Assembly (NCBI RefSeq): GCF_004152935.1
Contig: NZ_SETE01000005.1
Span: 365,736 to 429,735, forward strand
Length of the DNA stretch: 64,000 nucleotides
Direction of reading: 5' to 3'
Source of the DNA: Brumimicrobium glaciale
GTDB taxonomy: Bacteria > Bacteroidota > Bacteroidia > Flavobacteriales_D > Crocinitomicaceae
Numbering within the stretch: the first letter of the stretch is position 1; every line of letters starts with the position of its first letter. Below the pieces are notes generated by a model. The model made no database searches. It was not told the origin of the DNA and saw only the letters and a list, made by a program, of their open reading frames with translations. Shown one piece after another: positions 19,066 through 28,595 of this stretch. The translations under genes were made by a program, and so were the position numbers.

Positions 19066-20841
19066 ATGGCTAAAATAAAATTAAAAAGAGCTTCAAATAG
19101 AGCGTATTATGGAATTATTACTGCAATTGCTTTAGCAGTTTTAATTTTGATAAACATCATTATTTCATTTGTTAATTTCCGAGTTGATTTCACTAGTGAT
19201 CAGCGTTACTCGCTTACCGATTCAAGTATTGACTTTTTAAAATCGGATACTATATTGACAGATAAAATTCTATTTAAAATCTATTTAGAAGGTGAATTTC
19301 CAGCAGAAATTAAAAGATTACAAACAGCAGTTAGAGATAAACTTGATGAATTCAAGTACTACGCAGGAGCAAATATTCAATACGAATTTATTAATCCAAA
19401 TAAAGGTTCACTTGAAGATCAAGAAGCTTTAAAGGAACAGTTATTTAATAAAGGACAAGGGATTCGACCAATTGACATTACTTATAGAAGTCAAGGAGCT
19501 TCAAATATAATTGAGGTTTTCCCAGGAGCAATTGTAGAATACAGAGGGACAACAGTAGATCATATTCGTTTTCTTGAAGGTGGACAATATCGTCTGGATT
19601 CTCGATTAAATGATTTAGTTCAAAAAGGAATTAACAGTTTGGAATATAAATTCATGCGTGTATTAGCGAAAGCAACACGTTCTGAAAAAAAGAAACTGGC
19701 ATTTGTTCATGGACATGGAGAATTAGGGATTCCATATACGCAAGGAGCAAGAAGAAATATTGAAGACTCATACAATATTGATGATGTAATAATCGACGGT
19801 AAATTGAATGCACTTGATCCTTATGACGGAATAATCATTGCGGAACCAACAGAAAAATTTAGCGGAAAAGATAAGTTCATCATTGACCAATACTTGATGC
19901 AAGGTGGAAATGTAATGATTTTTAACAACCCATTAGAAATCAGCAATGACACTATCCGAAGAACAGGGAAAACTCATAGTGTTAGAAAAAGAACAGGAAT
20001 TGGAGATTTACTATTTGATTACGGAATAAAAGTGAATGAAGATTTAGTAATTGATGCCAACTATGACGCTTTTGCCATGCCTGGAATTCCGAAAGGATTT
20101 GTGAATTGGTATTTTTATGTTCGTGCTTCTGGAACAGATCATCCTATTTCTAGCATGGTGAATCCAGTGAAATTACCGTATGCTTCTAGTTTACAATTTG
20201 TAGAAACAAAGAATAAAACAAAGCCTTCTGTAATTTTAACGAGTTCTTCTAATTCTAAATCATTTGGAAATGCTCCCCTCCTCTCCATTGCTATGGAAAG
20301 TCAGTTTGGTGAAAACCCAGTCTTTCAAGAAGATCCAAACAATGAAAATAATCGATTAATGTTGGGGGGAATAATCGAAGGAGAGTTTGAATCCGCATTT
20401 AAAAACAGAATCGTTTCAACTTATTCTGACAGTCCAGATTCAAAAATTTTGGATAAATCAACAGCACCAGGTAAGATAATGGTGATTGGAAATGGAACAT
20501 TCTTCAAAAACACTTATTATGACTCAATAGCTGTACCGGAGGAAAATCGATATCGTTATGTTCCAAGATTGCCACGCGAAAGAGAAATTGATGAACTTTT
20601 TGCAGGTAGAGCATTCGGTAATTTTGAGTTTTTCGAGAATTGCATTGATTATATGTTGGGTGAAAGCACCTTATTATCAATCAGAAGCCGAACTATAGAT
20701 TTACATCCAACGGATAAATTAAAAATTGAAAAGCATGGTGCATTTTATAAATTTATAAATATTGCAATCCCTTTACTGTTTATTATCGTCTTGGCTGTGG
20801 TTGTATTTGCAATCCGCAGATATAAATACGTGAAAAAATAA
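19066..20841 (+). CDS. gldG: Gliding-motility ABC transporter auxiliary protein GldG
   Basis: 591 residues. One N-terminal membrane helix (about 14-37), a long periplasmic ABC_transp_aux-type domain (DFTSDQRYSLTDSSIDFL start, then LAFVHGHGELGIP and a Rossmann-like core), and a C-terminal membrane helix (about 563-585). It partners GldF; mutants of homologues lose gliding. Length is normal for the family. The downstream DUF4340-like gene follows seven bases later, indicating one operon. Confidence 0.92.
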   Translation: MAKIKLKRASNRAYYGIITAIALAVLILINIIISFVNFRVDFTSDQRYSLTDSSIDFLKSDTILTDKILFKIYLEGEFPAEIKRLQTAVRDKLDEFKYYAGANIQYEFINPNKGSLEDQEALKEQLFNKGQGIRPIDITYRSQGASNIIEVFPGAIVEYRGTTVDHIRFLEGGQYRLDSRLNDLVQKGINSLEYKFMRVLAKATRSEKKKLAFVHGHGELGIPYTQGARRNIEDSYNIDDVIIDGKLNALDPYDGIIIAEPTEKFSGKDKFIIDQYLMQGGNVMIFNNPLEISNDTIRRTGKTHSVRKRTGIGDLLFDYGIKVNEDLVIDANYDAFAMPGIPKGFVNWYFYVRASGTDHPISSMVNPVKLPYASSLQFVETKNKTKPSVILTSSSNSKSFGNAPLLSIAMESQFGENPVFQEDPNNENNRLMLGGIIEGEFESAFKNRIVSTYSDSPDSKILDKSTAPGKIMVIGNGTFFKNTYYDSIAVPEENRYRYVPRLPREREIDELFAGRAFGNFEFFENCIDYMLGESTLLSIRSRTIDLHPTDKLKIEKHGAFYKFINIAIPLLFIIVLAVVVFAIRRYKYVKK

Positions 20842-20848
20842 AAAAAAT

Positions 20849-21868
20849 ATGAAAAAGTTAATCGTTATTGTTTTAGGAGTTGGACTAATTATCGCACTTT
20901 CATACATGGCAATAAATCTAAAATCAGGATCTAAAATCACTGATAATAGTCTTATTGCGTTTGCAATTGAAGATACTTCAACAGTTGATAGGATTGATAT
21001 TTATGATTCTTTTGCTGATCAAAGTTATACTATTTCAAGAAATAAAGAAGGTATTTGGGTAGGTGAAAAAGGTGAGTGTGTACAGCAAAACATTGTTCAA
21101 ATGATGCTAGAAACGATGAATAAGGTGACCTTGAAAGGATATGTTCCCAAATCTGCGATGTACAACATGAAGAAAATCTTAATGGCCAATCACAAGTCGG
21201 TTAAAATTTATCAAAATGGAAGTTGGTCAAAAACTTGGTATGTTGGACATTCTACGCAAGACCATATGGGAACGCACATGCTATTGGAAACTCCGGACAT
21301 CAAAAGTGATAATCCTGTAATTATGGGAATGAAAGGTTTTTATGGTATTTTAGAACCACGTTTCTTTGCTGACCCTCGTCGTTTTGCATGTGTTAATCTA
21401 TTTTCTTACAAAAGTTTGGATTTAAAACAAGTTGAAGTTATCAATCGTGTCATTCCTGAAAGCAGTTATTTAATTAAAATTAATGGTCCTGATAATATTC
21501 AGGTAACTTCTAATGGGAATAGCGTTTCAAATATTAACAAGGACAACTTAACGTTCTATTTGAACGGTTTTGAGAACATTAATTTCAACCAACCCAACTT
21601 TACTTTATCAAACAAGCAAATTGACAGTATAAAGGCGAGTACACCAGATTATGAGCTCAATGTTACAGCAAAACAATCTTCTTACAAATTGGACTTATAC
21701 AGAAGACTTGATGCGACATTCGACGCAAAAGACACCTTGGCTTATGATCAAGATTACTTGTGGGCGGTAAAACCAGATGGAATATTAGTTAGGATGCAAT
21801 ACTATACTGTTGGACCACTTCTTCAAGGGAAGACTGTTTTTGTGAATGATCAATTAAAATTGGAGTGA
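20849..21868 (+). CDS. DUF4340-like protein of the gldFG operon
   Basis: 339 residues. One N-terminal membrane anchor (about 4-23), then a soluble part outside the cytoplasm. The segment TVDRIDIYDSF, SYTISRNKEGIWVG and the helix QNIVQMMLETMNKVTLKGYVP follow the DUF4340 pattern seen in proteins encoded beside GldF/GldG-type ABC systems. It therefore probably serves the same transporter complex. The assignment is by pattern, not by search, and no enzymatic motif is visible. Confidence 0.6.
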   Translation: MKKLIVIVLGVGLIIALSYMAINLKSGSKITDNSLIAFAIEDTSTVDRIDIYDSFADQSYTISRNKEGIWVGEKGECVQQNIVQMMLETMNKVTLKGYVPKSAMYNMKKILMANHKSVKIYQNGSWSKTWYVGHSTQDHMGTHMLLETPDIKSDNPVIMGMKGFYGILEPRFFADPRRFACVNLFSYKSLDLKQVEVINRVIPESSYLIKINGPDNIQVTSNGNSVSNINKDNLTFYLNGFENINFNQPNFTLSNKQIDSIKASTPDYELNVTAKQSSYKLDLYRRLDATFDAKDTLAYDQDYLWAVKPDGILVRMQYYTVGPLLQGKTVFVNDQLKLE

Positions 21869-22099
21869 TTTTTCTTAACTGACATCATGTGAAACTAAAT
21901 AATTAGCTGATTATATACGAATTGAAGTTAATTATAAAGATTCTTCTACAACCAAAAACAATCGCGCTTTAGCACTAATCATTAGTACATTTGGGCGGAC
22001 AATATGGATCACAGTGTTTAGTTTAGAAATTAATAATGAGCACATAAAATGCTCTGATAGAAAATCGTTTTTAATGCTTTCAAATTGAGAGTAAAAAAC

Positions 22100-22107
22100 T
22101 ATATTTG
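22100..22107 (+). promoter_or_regulatory. -7 box for dnaN
   Basis: TATATTTG, 26 bases before the dnaN ATG; a TTTC at 22078-22081 is a poor -33 candidate at an 18-base spacing. The 265-base gap after the DUF4340-like gene supports a separate promoter here. Confidence 0.45.
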
Positions 22108-22133
22108 TCGTTATAAATTTTAAGAAAGAAAAA

Positions 22134-23258
22134 ATGAATTTTGTAGTTTCAAGCTCAAGCTTATTAAAACACCTTCAAACAATCAGTGGTGTATTGACAA
22201 CAAGTAATACTTTGCCTATTTTGGACAATTTCTTATTTGAAATCAATGATAAAACATTAAGAGTTTCGGCTTCTGATATTGAAACTACAATGAAAACCAC
22301 TTTTGAGGTGGATGCCAATGAATCAGGGAAAATTTGTATTCCTGCGAAATTACTATTGGATGTTCTTAAAAACTTATCAGATCAACCTTTGACTTTCACG
22401 ATTAACGAAGAAGGTTACGGAATTGAAATCACATATACAAACGGGAAGTCTAAAATGGTAGGCTACAACGGAGATGATTTTCCAAAGGTTAGAGAAATCG
22501 AAAATACAAATAGCACGACTATTAAAGGAGAAGTTTTAGCTGATGCTATAAACAAAACATTATTCGCTACTGGAACAGATGATTTGCGTCCAGTAATGAG
22601 TGGAGTTTTTTGTCAGTTCACAACTGAAGACATGACTTTCGTTGCAACAGACGCTCACAAATTAGTGAGATACAAACGCACAGATTCTAAAGCATCAGGG
22701 AATTCTTCATTTATTCTTCCGAAGAAAGCACTAAACATGTTGAAGAACAACTTGGGAAGTCAAGCAGATGCTGAGGTTAAAATCGAATTTAACGATTCTA
22801 ACGCAGTGTTTACATTTAAGGACATCGAGTTAACTTGTCGATTGATTGATGGTAAATACCCAAATTACGAAGCTGTTATTCCACAAGAGAATCCAAATGT
22901 ATTGACAGTAGATCGTGAGTCATTACTGAGATCTATAAAGCGTGTTTCTATTTTTGCTAACAAGACAACGCACCAAGTTCAATTGAAGATTTCAGGGTCA
23001 GAATTGGCAATTTCTGCTGAGGATATAGATTTCTCAAATGAAGCGAAAGAGCGTTTAACTTGTAGCTATGACGGAACAGACATGGAGATTGGATTCAATT
23101 CACGTTTCATTATTGAAATGTTAGGAAATATTTCTTCAGATGAAATCAAATTAATGATGAGTCAACCAAATAGAGCTGGATTGATTGTTCCTGCAGTTCA
23201 GGAAAACGAGCACGAAGACATCTTAATGTTGGTGATGCCAGTTATGGTAAATTCATAA
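22134..23258 (+). CDS. dnaN: DNA polymerase III beta subunit (sliding clamp)
   Basis: 374 residues in three clamp domains. Typical segments are the N-terminal LKHLQTISGVLTTSNTLPILDNFL, the TDDLRPVMSGVFCQF/ATDAHKLVRYKR middle block, LIDGKYPNYEAVIP, and the C-terminal LMMSQPNRAGLIVPAV near the peptide-binding pocket. It encircles DNA and tethers replicative and repair polymerases. It is not next to dnaA here; placement after gldFG is usual for Flavobacteriia. Confidence 0.97.
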   Translation: MNFVVSSSSLLKHLQTISGVLTTSNTLPILDNFLFEINDKTLRVSASDIETTMKTTFEVDANESGKICIPAKLLLDVLKNLSDQPLTFTINEEGYGIEITYTNGKSKMVGYNGDDFPKVREIENTNSTTIKGEVLADAINKTLFATGTDDLRPVMSGVFCQFTTEDMTFVATDAHKLVRYKRTDSKASGNSSFILPKKALNMLKNNLGSQADAEVKIEFNDSNAVFTFKDIELTCRLIDGKYPNYEAVIPQENPNVLTVDRESLLRSIKRVSIFANKTTHQVQLKISGSELAISAEDIDFSNEAKERLTCSYDGTDMEIGFNSRFIIEMLGNISSDEIKLMMSQPNRAGLIVPAVQENEHEDILMLVMPVMVNS

Positions 23259-23360
23259 ACTCCATTTGAGTTCTTCTTTTCTTCTTGATTTATGAATCAA
23301 TTTTACTATCTTTAATACCTATTATCTTTTTAATGGTCTAATTTTAGTTTGGTCGATCCT

Positions 23361-24278
23361 ATGAATAAGTTTTCAATTGTTTTTCTTTTAGTAATCGGAA
23401 TTGTTATTACTTCTAGCTGCGGAAATGTGGTAAACACTCCTGTTAAAACCATTAATGATCAAAAAGAGTCTTTGCATAAAACCATTGAAAACCATACGAA
23501 AGACAAACATATTTTAGACAGCTATCAATCTCTGTCTTTTGGTCAAATGAAAGTATTTAAACCAGATGCTTTTATTCGTTTAGATTCTGTTTATTCTGTT
23601 AAAGAGGCGTATCTTCGAAATAATGACTACAGAGGTTTAAGACGCTCTGGAATAGAAGACTTAATCCCTGGGTATCGTGCAGAAGCCCTACAAGAAATTC
23701 ATGAAGTTCAATATGAGATTGAACATATATATCAAACTGTTACAACAGCTGACTCTATAAAAATCCATAGTGCATTCTATTTGTTCAACTACAAAGATAG
23801 TTTACTGCTTGTTACTCCGTTTTATAATTTTAATATTGACAAGAAGTTCAAGGATCTCTATTACGCATATCAATTCGATTATCACTTTGTCACCAATAGA
23901 GAACTCTACATATCTGAAGCGGAATGGGATTTCTTACACTTTTTTAAAAACAAGCAAATTGAACTAATTGGTAGTGATGAATTAGCGCCTTTCATGAATC
24001 ATACAATGAGCATCATGGAAGCTGCTAAAAAAGCATCAACTGTTGACTTCAGAAATGTGAGTAAAATATTAGCAATGAATTATTTGAACAGCTTACAAAC
24101 GAAAATAGCTGTTGAAAAATTTGGAAAGCTCATGGCATTGGAAGAAAACAAAACACTAATTGGTTACGAATTTAAAGTAGAATGGATCGATGAAACGTTT
24201 GGCGCTTTAAGAAAATCCACCACTTTTAGTTTTAGTCCTTATTTAGAAATTGAATCGATAAACACCGAGGTTTTGTAA
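23361..24278 (+). CDS. Lipoprotein of unknown function
   Basis: 305 residues from the ATG at 23361; a TTG four codons earlier is open but less likely because the signal sequence begins at MNKFSIVFLLVIGIVI. The lipobox reads VITSSC, so it is a lipoprotein. The body is charged, helical and rich in Tyr (LRNNDYRGLRRSGIEDLIPGYR, YYAYQFDYHFVTNREL), without motifs I recognise. It follows dnaN by about 100 bases on the same strand and may be co-transcribed. Unknown function; no repeat or catalytic signature seen. Confidence 0.65.
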   Translation: MNKFSIVFLLVIGIVITSSCGNVVNTPVKTINDQKESLHKTIENHTKDKHILDSYQSLSFGQMKVFKPDAFIRLDSVYSVKEAYLRNNDYRGLRRSGIEDLIPGYRAEALQEIHEVQYEIEHIYQTVTTADSIKIHSAFYLFNYKDSLLLVTPFYNFNIDKKFKDLYYAYQFDYHFVTNRELYISEAEWDFLHFFKNKQIELIGSDELAPFMNHTMSIMEAAKKASTVDFRNVSKILAMNYLNSLQTKIAVEKFGKLMALEENKTLIGYEFKVEWIDETFGALRKSTTFSFSPYLEIESINTEVL

Positions 24279-24497
24279 ATCAAATACTTTGATTGTTTAA
24301 ATTTAATTCGCGCAAATAGTCTTTTAATTACGGTCAAATTCAAATTAGAAATCAACTTTAAAGCCTAATTCCTAAACCTTAGGATATTCATGCACAAATC
24401 CTCATTATAAGATTAGGACCATTACTTAATACTTCTGATCGTAAAGGATCGTTTTACAGCATATTTGAAGCCTACATAAGGAAGAATATCCAATAGA

Positions 24498-25040
24498 TTA
24501 CATGTGTATTTTATAACGCTTAAAGAAAGCTTCCCAATTCCAAAGAAAGTTCTTCATAATCTCATCCATTCTTTTTAAGAACAAAGGATTTGGAGAGTCC
24601 ATACTTTTGAAATAGTCATCTTGGAAATCGTTTAGCTTATACTTATAGAACATTGCTTTTGACATGCTGTACAAAGTAACTTTTGAAGGATGATTTACAC
24701 GGTTCATAAATGAGGTGTAATCTTTATGGTGCTCTTCTAATTCATGCTTAGTCATTTCAAAAGCATCGGCCAATTTCTCAAAAATCAATGGCTCAAGAGT
24801 TTGAAGCTTTTTAGATGAAAAAGAATTATTTAGCGCATTAATGTTTCCAACTATTACAATCATTGCAAAGTGACCATCAGAAGAATTTCCTAGTTGAGGC
24901 CTGCTCAAAAATGCAGGATCTTCTTCCATTATAAATCTCACTTCTTTAAAACCTTTATCAATGACGTCTAAGACGCCATTCACGAAAACGTTGGCTAGTT
25001 GTTCGTCAGAAACTTTCTTCTTAAAGATTGTACTTAGCAT
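24498..25040 (-). CDS. Conserved-looking cytoplasmic protein of unknown function
   Basis: 180 residues with no signal peptide or membrane helix. Largely helical and charged; aromatic C-terminal half (FLWNWEAFFKRYKIHM). A short beta segment, GHFAMIVIVGNINAL, sits near residue 60. I do not recognise a family. It is an isolated minus-strand gene with a good promoter (25068-25097), convergent with the lipoprotein gene at 23361, so it is a real single-gene unit. Confidence 0.6.
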   Translation of the reverse strand: MLSTIFKKKVSDEQLANVFVNGVLDVIDKGFKEVRFIMEEDPAFLSRPQLGNSSDGHFAMIVIVGNINALNNSFSSKKLQTLEPLIFEKLADAFEMTKHELEEHHKDYTSFMNRVNHPSKVTLYSMSKAMFYKYKLNDFQDDYFKSMDSPNPLFLKRMDEIMKNFLWNWEAFFKRYKIHM

Positions 25041-25067
25041 ATTGCATATTTTGGTTTACTCTGTTCA

Positions 25068-25097
25068 CAAAGGTAAAGAGTAATAAAGCGCTCTCAA
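25068..25097 (-). promoter_or_regulatory. Bacteroidota-type promoter for the gene at 24498-25040
   Basis: Read on the minus strand: TTG (25097-25095), a 19-base spacer and TACCTTTG (25075-25068). This fits the flavobacterial consensus; the start would be near 25061, giving a leader of about 20 bases. Confidence 0.6.
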
Positions 25098-25298
25098 CTC
25101 AATAAAAACAATGCTTTTCAACATATTTATTAACAAGTAGCGCTAGAATAGGTTATTTAAAACAGATTTATGTTAATTTCCATCAATTAAAAGAAAATCT
25201 CAATTTAAAACTTTTTCAAGATATCTTAAAACAATTACGAAATCAAAAAAGCCCATATACCTGAGTAATTACGCTACTTTTGATTAAAATACAAGTAA

Positions 25299-26348
25299 AT
25301 GAATCCTCAACAAAAATTAAATCTCGTTTTTTCATTCATCATAATAGGTCTTATATCTACTGTTTTATTTATTTCTCTTTCTGGAAATAAGACAGTTAAT
25401 AAACATTCAGATATTCATAACATAAAAGAATTTCAACTTATGGAGGTTAATCAGCAGAAAGACCTTTTTATTGATGGACTGATTACAGCAACAACCATTG
25501 AAGAAGTTCAAATGAAAGTCAGTGGGAAAATCGATAAAAACAATCGTTCATTATCAGTCGGCTCAAGATTCAAGAAAAACGAAATCCTTATTAAAGTAGA
25601 AAGACTAGATGCTCTTTATGATTTACTTGCTGCCCGATCAGCTTACAAAACTTTGATTCAAGAACTAATTCCTCAAATAAAAGAGAAGATCCCAAAAGAA
25701 GAAGAGAAATGGAAACTATTTGAAAGTAAAATTCAAAGAACTGTTCCTCTACCCGAATTACCAGCACTAAAATCTAAAAACGAAGAAGAGTTAGTTTATA
25801 GCCTAAATGTAATAAGCCAATATTACAAAACGAAGAAAGTAGAAAAAAGAGCTGAAGAATATTTCTATCTAGCACCATTTGACGGAACAATAATTGAAAG
25901 TAATATTGGTAAAGGATTATCAATTCAATCAGGTAAGACTGTTTTAAAATTAGCTAAAAACAATTCTTATCAGGTTATTGCGCAAGTTCACCTAAACGAT
26001 TTAAAAAGAATAAAATCCAAAGATACAATTCAATTTCATTCGGTGAATAAGGAGATTATATCAGAAGGAATGTTTTCCAAAACGGGTTATGCGCTATCAG
26101 ATTCATCGATTGTAGAAGTTTATCTTTCAATCTTCTCGCAAGATCCAAGTTTACTCAACCAAGTTGTACAAATAACTTATCCAGCAAAAAAAGTTGCAGT
26201 CCCTTTAAGTGCGATTAAAAATGACTCTGTGAGTTTATTTTCAAGTGAGAGAATATACAAACTATCCATTAAAACAATTCAAAAAGACAAAGACTCTGCA
26301 CTTGTTGATGGACTCCCTGAACATTCTCATGTAATTATAAATCCATAA
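25299..26348 (+). CDS. HlyD/RND-type membrane fusion protein, orphan
   Basis: 349 residues. One N-terminal membrane helix (about 9-27), then the adaptor pattern: a biotinyl-lipoyl-like half (VQMKVSGKIDKNNRSLSVGSRFKKNEILIKVE), a helical hairpin (about 105-180), the second lipoyl half (FYLAPFDGTIIESNIGKGLSIQSGKTVLKLA) and a beta-barrel region. Such proteins bridge an inner-membrane pump and an outer-membrane channel, but no pump or TolC-like gene is adjacent: a sigma factor lies downstream in the opposite direction. It may serve a pump encoded elsewhere. TACTTTTG at 25275-25282 is a likely -7 box. Confidence 0.75.
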   Translation: MNPQQKLNLVFSFIIIGLISTVLFISLSGNKTVNKHSDIHNIKEFQLMEVNQQKDLFIDGLITATTIEEVQMKVSGKIDKNNRSLSVGSRFKKNEILIKVERLDALYDLLAARSAYKTLIQELIPQIKEKIPKEEEKWKLFESKIQRTVPLPELPALKSKNEEELVYSLNVISQYYKTKKVEKRAEEYFYLAPFDGTIIESNIGKGLSIQSGKTVLKLAKNNSYQVIAQVHLNDLKRIKSKDTIQFHSVNKEIISEGMFSKTGYALSDSSIVEVYLSIFSQDPSLLNQVVQITYPAKKVAVPLSAIKNDSVSLFSSERIYKLSIKTIQKDKDSALVDGLPEHSHVIINP

Positions 26349-26350
26349 AA

Positions 26351-26378
26351 AAAACCACAGCACAAATGCTGCAGTTTT
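26351..26378. terminator. Bidirectional terminator between convergent genes
   Basis: AAAACCACAGCA and TGCTGCAGTTTT form a stem with a two-base internal mismatch, flanked by A runs on the left and T on the right. It lies between the membrane fusion protein gene and the sigma-factor gene, which converge. Confidence 0.65.
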
Positions 26379-26405
26379 AGCTTGGCTTATACATAACTTA
26401 ATATT

Positions 26406-27008
26406 CTATTGCGATAGCGGTGTAAGTATATTATGCTTTTCAATCAATTTTCTAATATTAATTAATGCATATCTCATCCTTCCTAACGCTGTATTGATAC
26501 TCACATTTTCTTTCCTTGCGATATCCTTAAAAGACATTTCTTTAAAAATCCTCATGTTTAAGATATCACGCTGTGAGTCTGGCAAATGATCAATTAATTC
26601 AACCATTTGACTTACAAGCTCATTGTGGATCATTTCATCCTCAACATTATTATCTTGTAATTCAAGCATATCAAAGATGTTATAATCTTCAGATCTTGAA
26701 CTTGATTCTGAAATCATTCTCACCTTATTGGTTTTACGGAAATGATCGATCATCAAGTTGTGCGCAATTCGCATGGCCCAAGGCAAAAATTTACCTTCTT
26801 CGTTATAAGCACCTTTCTTTAAGGTCTTAATTACTTTTATAAATGTTTCCTGGAAAATATCTTGAGACAAGGCTTCGTCTCGAATTTTCATAAAAATATA
26901 ATTATAGATTTTATTTTTATGTCTGTTCAAAAGAACTTCGAAAGCTTTTTCTTGTCCTTCAATATATAAAGATACCAGTTGTTTATCTTCTTGTTTAGAT
27001 AAGTTCAT
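26406..27008 (-). CDS. ECF-type RNA polymerase sigma factor
   Basis: 200 residues. Region 2 is intact (KAFEVLLNRHKNKIYNYIF, DEALSQDIFQETFIKVIKTL, LPWAMRIAHNLMIDHFRK), followed by region 4 (LPDSQRDILNMRIFKEMSFKDIARKENVSINTALGRMRYAL) with the helix-turn-helix. No anti-sigma factor gene is adjacent, so control may be by transcription or by an unlinked partner. A promoter with a long leader is seen at 27105-27135. This type of ECF factor without a neighbouring anti-sigma is widespread in Bacteroidota. Confidence 0.9.
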   Translation of the reverse strand: MNLSKQEDKQLVSLYIEGQEKAFEVLLNRHKNKIYNYIFMKIRDEALSQDIFQETFIKVIKTLKKGAYNEEGKFLPWAMRIAHNLMIDHFRKTNKVRMISESSSRSEDYNIFDMLELQDNNVEDEMIHNELVSQMVELIDHLPDSQRDILNMRIFKEMSFKDIARKENVSINTALGRMRYALINIRKLIEKHNILTPLSQ

Positions 27009-27104
27009 TGTTACTCAGTTTAGAGATTAACTATTAAAATGTAATTCTGTGTTTTAGAGTAAAAATGTTCCTATAAGCAACTAGTTTTAAAAAATTAATA
27101 AATT

Positions 27105-27135
27105 CAAATATAATCTTATTTGTGTAAATAGCAAA
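27105..27135 (-). promoter_or_regulatory. Bacteroidota-type promoter for the ECF sigma gene
   Basis: On the minus strand TTTG (27135-27132), a 19-base spacer and TATATTTG (27112-27105). The start would be near 27098, giving an untranslated leader of roughly 90 bases before the ATG at 27008, long for this chromosome. Confidence 0.55.
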
Positions 27136-27386
27136 AATCAATCCAAGGAAAAATTTTCACTACAGCTGTTAGACGTAACTAAGTTAGGAAAGGTTGGAAA
27201 ATAAATCACTTTTTTTTCACTACACCTTCTTAACTATGATTTTCATTGATTCTTAGGTTGTTTTTATTGTTCGTATAAAACAACCCAAGACATACATTTA
27301 ATACAATTTAGGATAATCTTTCCAAAAAATCATTTAAAATCAAAAGGTCTTGGTTATTTTTGAAGGAAATAAAACTGAAAGAAAAT

Positions 27387-28586
27387 ATGCCAGAATTATC
27401 ATTGAAAGCTATCAGCATGCCTTCTTCACCAATTAGAAAGTTGGTACCATTTGCTGAGGCAGCAAAATCACAAGGAAAACACGTTATACATCTTAACATA
27501 GGTCAACCGGATATTGAAACTCCTGTATCGGCAAGAAATGCTGTAAAAAATGCAGACATTAAAGTATTGGAATATTCTCACTCTGCAGGATTTGAATCGT
27601 ACAGAATAGGATTGGCTGAATATTATTCAAAGAATGATATTCATGTAACAAAAGATGAGATCATTATCACAACAGGAGGTTCTGAAGCATTATTATTCGG
27701 AATGTCAGTATGTTTAAATCCTGGTGACGAAATAATTATTCCAGAACCATTTTATGCAAACTATAATGGTTTTGCTACAGCAGCTGGAATTAATATCATT
27801 CCCGTAACATCTACCATTGATGATGGATTTGCACTGCCTTCAATTGAAGAATTTGAGAAGAAAATCACTTCAAAAACGAAAGCGATTTTAATTTGTAACC
27901 CAGGAAATCCAACTGGATATTTATATACGCAAGAAGAACTAGAGAAGTTAAGTGAATTAGTAAAGAAGAAAGACCTTTTCTTATTTGCTGACGAAGTTTA
28001 CAGAGAATTTTGTTACGATGGAGCAAAGCCTTTTTCTGTGATGAACTTAAAAGGAATGGAAGAAAACGTAATCTTAATTGATTCGGTTTCTAAAAGATAT
28101 TCAATGTGTGGAGCAAGAATTGGTGCTTTAATTTCAAAGAATGACAAATTCATGAATGCCGCAATGAAATTTGCACAAGCAAGACTTTCCCCACCAACTT
28201 ATGCACAAATCGCTGCAGAAGGAGCTTTGGCTACACCACAATCTTATTTTGATGAAGTAACTATCGAATATGTTGCACGTCGTGACATTATGGTAGATGG
28301 TTTAAACAAAATAAAAGGGGTGAATTGTCCAAAACCAAAAGGAGCATTTTACGCGGTTGCAGAATTCCCAGTAGAAGACACAGAGCATTTCTGTCAATGG
28401 CTATTGGAAGATTTCGAATATGAAGGAAACACCGTAATGATGGCGCCATTAAGCGGATTCTATGCTACTCCAGGGTTAGGAAAAAAAGAAGCACGTATTG
28501 CTTATGTTTTAGAGAAAAAAGAACTTCAAAAAGCACTCGTTTGTTTAGAAAAAGCTTTAGAGATCTATCCTTATACATCTTATTAA
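27387..28586 (+). CDS. PLP-dependent aminotransferase, class I/II (aspartate aminotransferase-like)
   Basis: About 399 residues from the ATG at 27387 (MPELSLKAISMP); a TTG nine codons upstream is open but less likely. Fold type I markers: NIGQPDIETP near the N-terminus, TTGGSEALLFG, ICNPGNPTGYLY, FADEVYREF, and the PLP lysine in SVSKRYSMCGARIGAL. Substrate is probably aspartate or another amino acid paired with 2-oxoglutarate; the class I/II subfamily cannot be narrowed by eye. A Nudix hydrolase gene follows by ten bases. Confidence 0.9.
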   Translation: MPELSLKAISMPSSPIRKLVPFAEAAKSQGKHVIHLNIGQPDIETPVSARNAVKNADIKVLEYSHSAGFESYRIGLAEYYSKNDIHVTKDEIIITTGGSEALLFGMSVCLNPGDEIIIPEPFYANYNGFATAAGINIIPVTSTIDDGFALPSIEEFEKKITSKTKAILICNPGNPTGYLYTQEELEKLSELVKKKDLFLFADEVYREFCYDGAKPFSVMNLKGMEENVILIDSVSKRYSMCGARIGALISKNDKFMNAAMKFAQARLSPPTYAQIAAEGALATPQSYFDEVTIEYVARRDIMVDGLNKIKGVNCPKPKGAFYAVAEFPVEDTEHFCQWLLEDFEYEGNTVMMAPLSGFYATPGLGKKEARIAYVLEKKELQKALVCLEKALEIYPYTSY

Positions 28587-28595
28587 TTCAAGATT

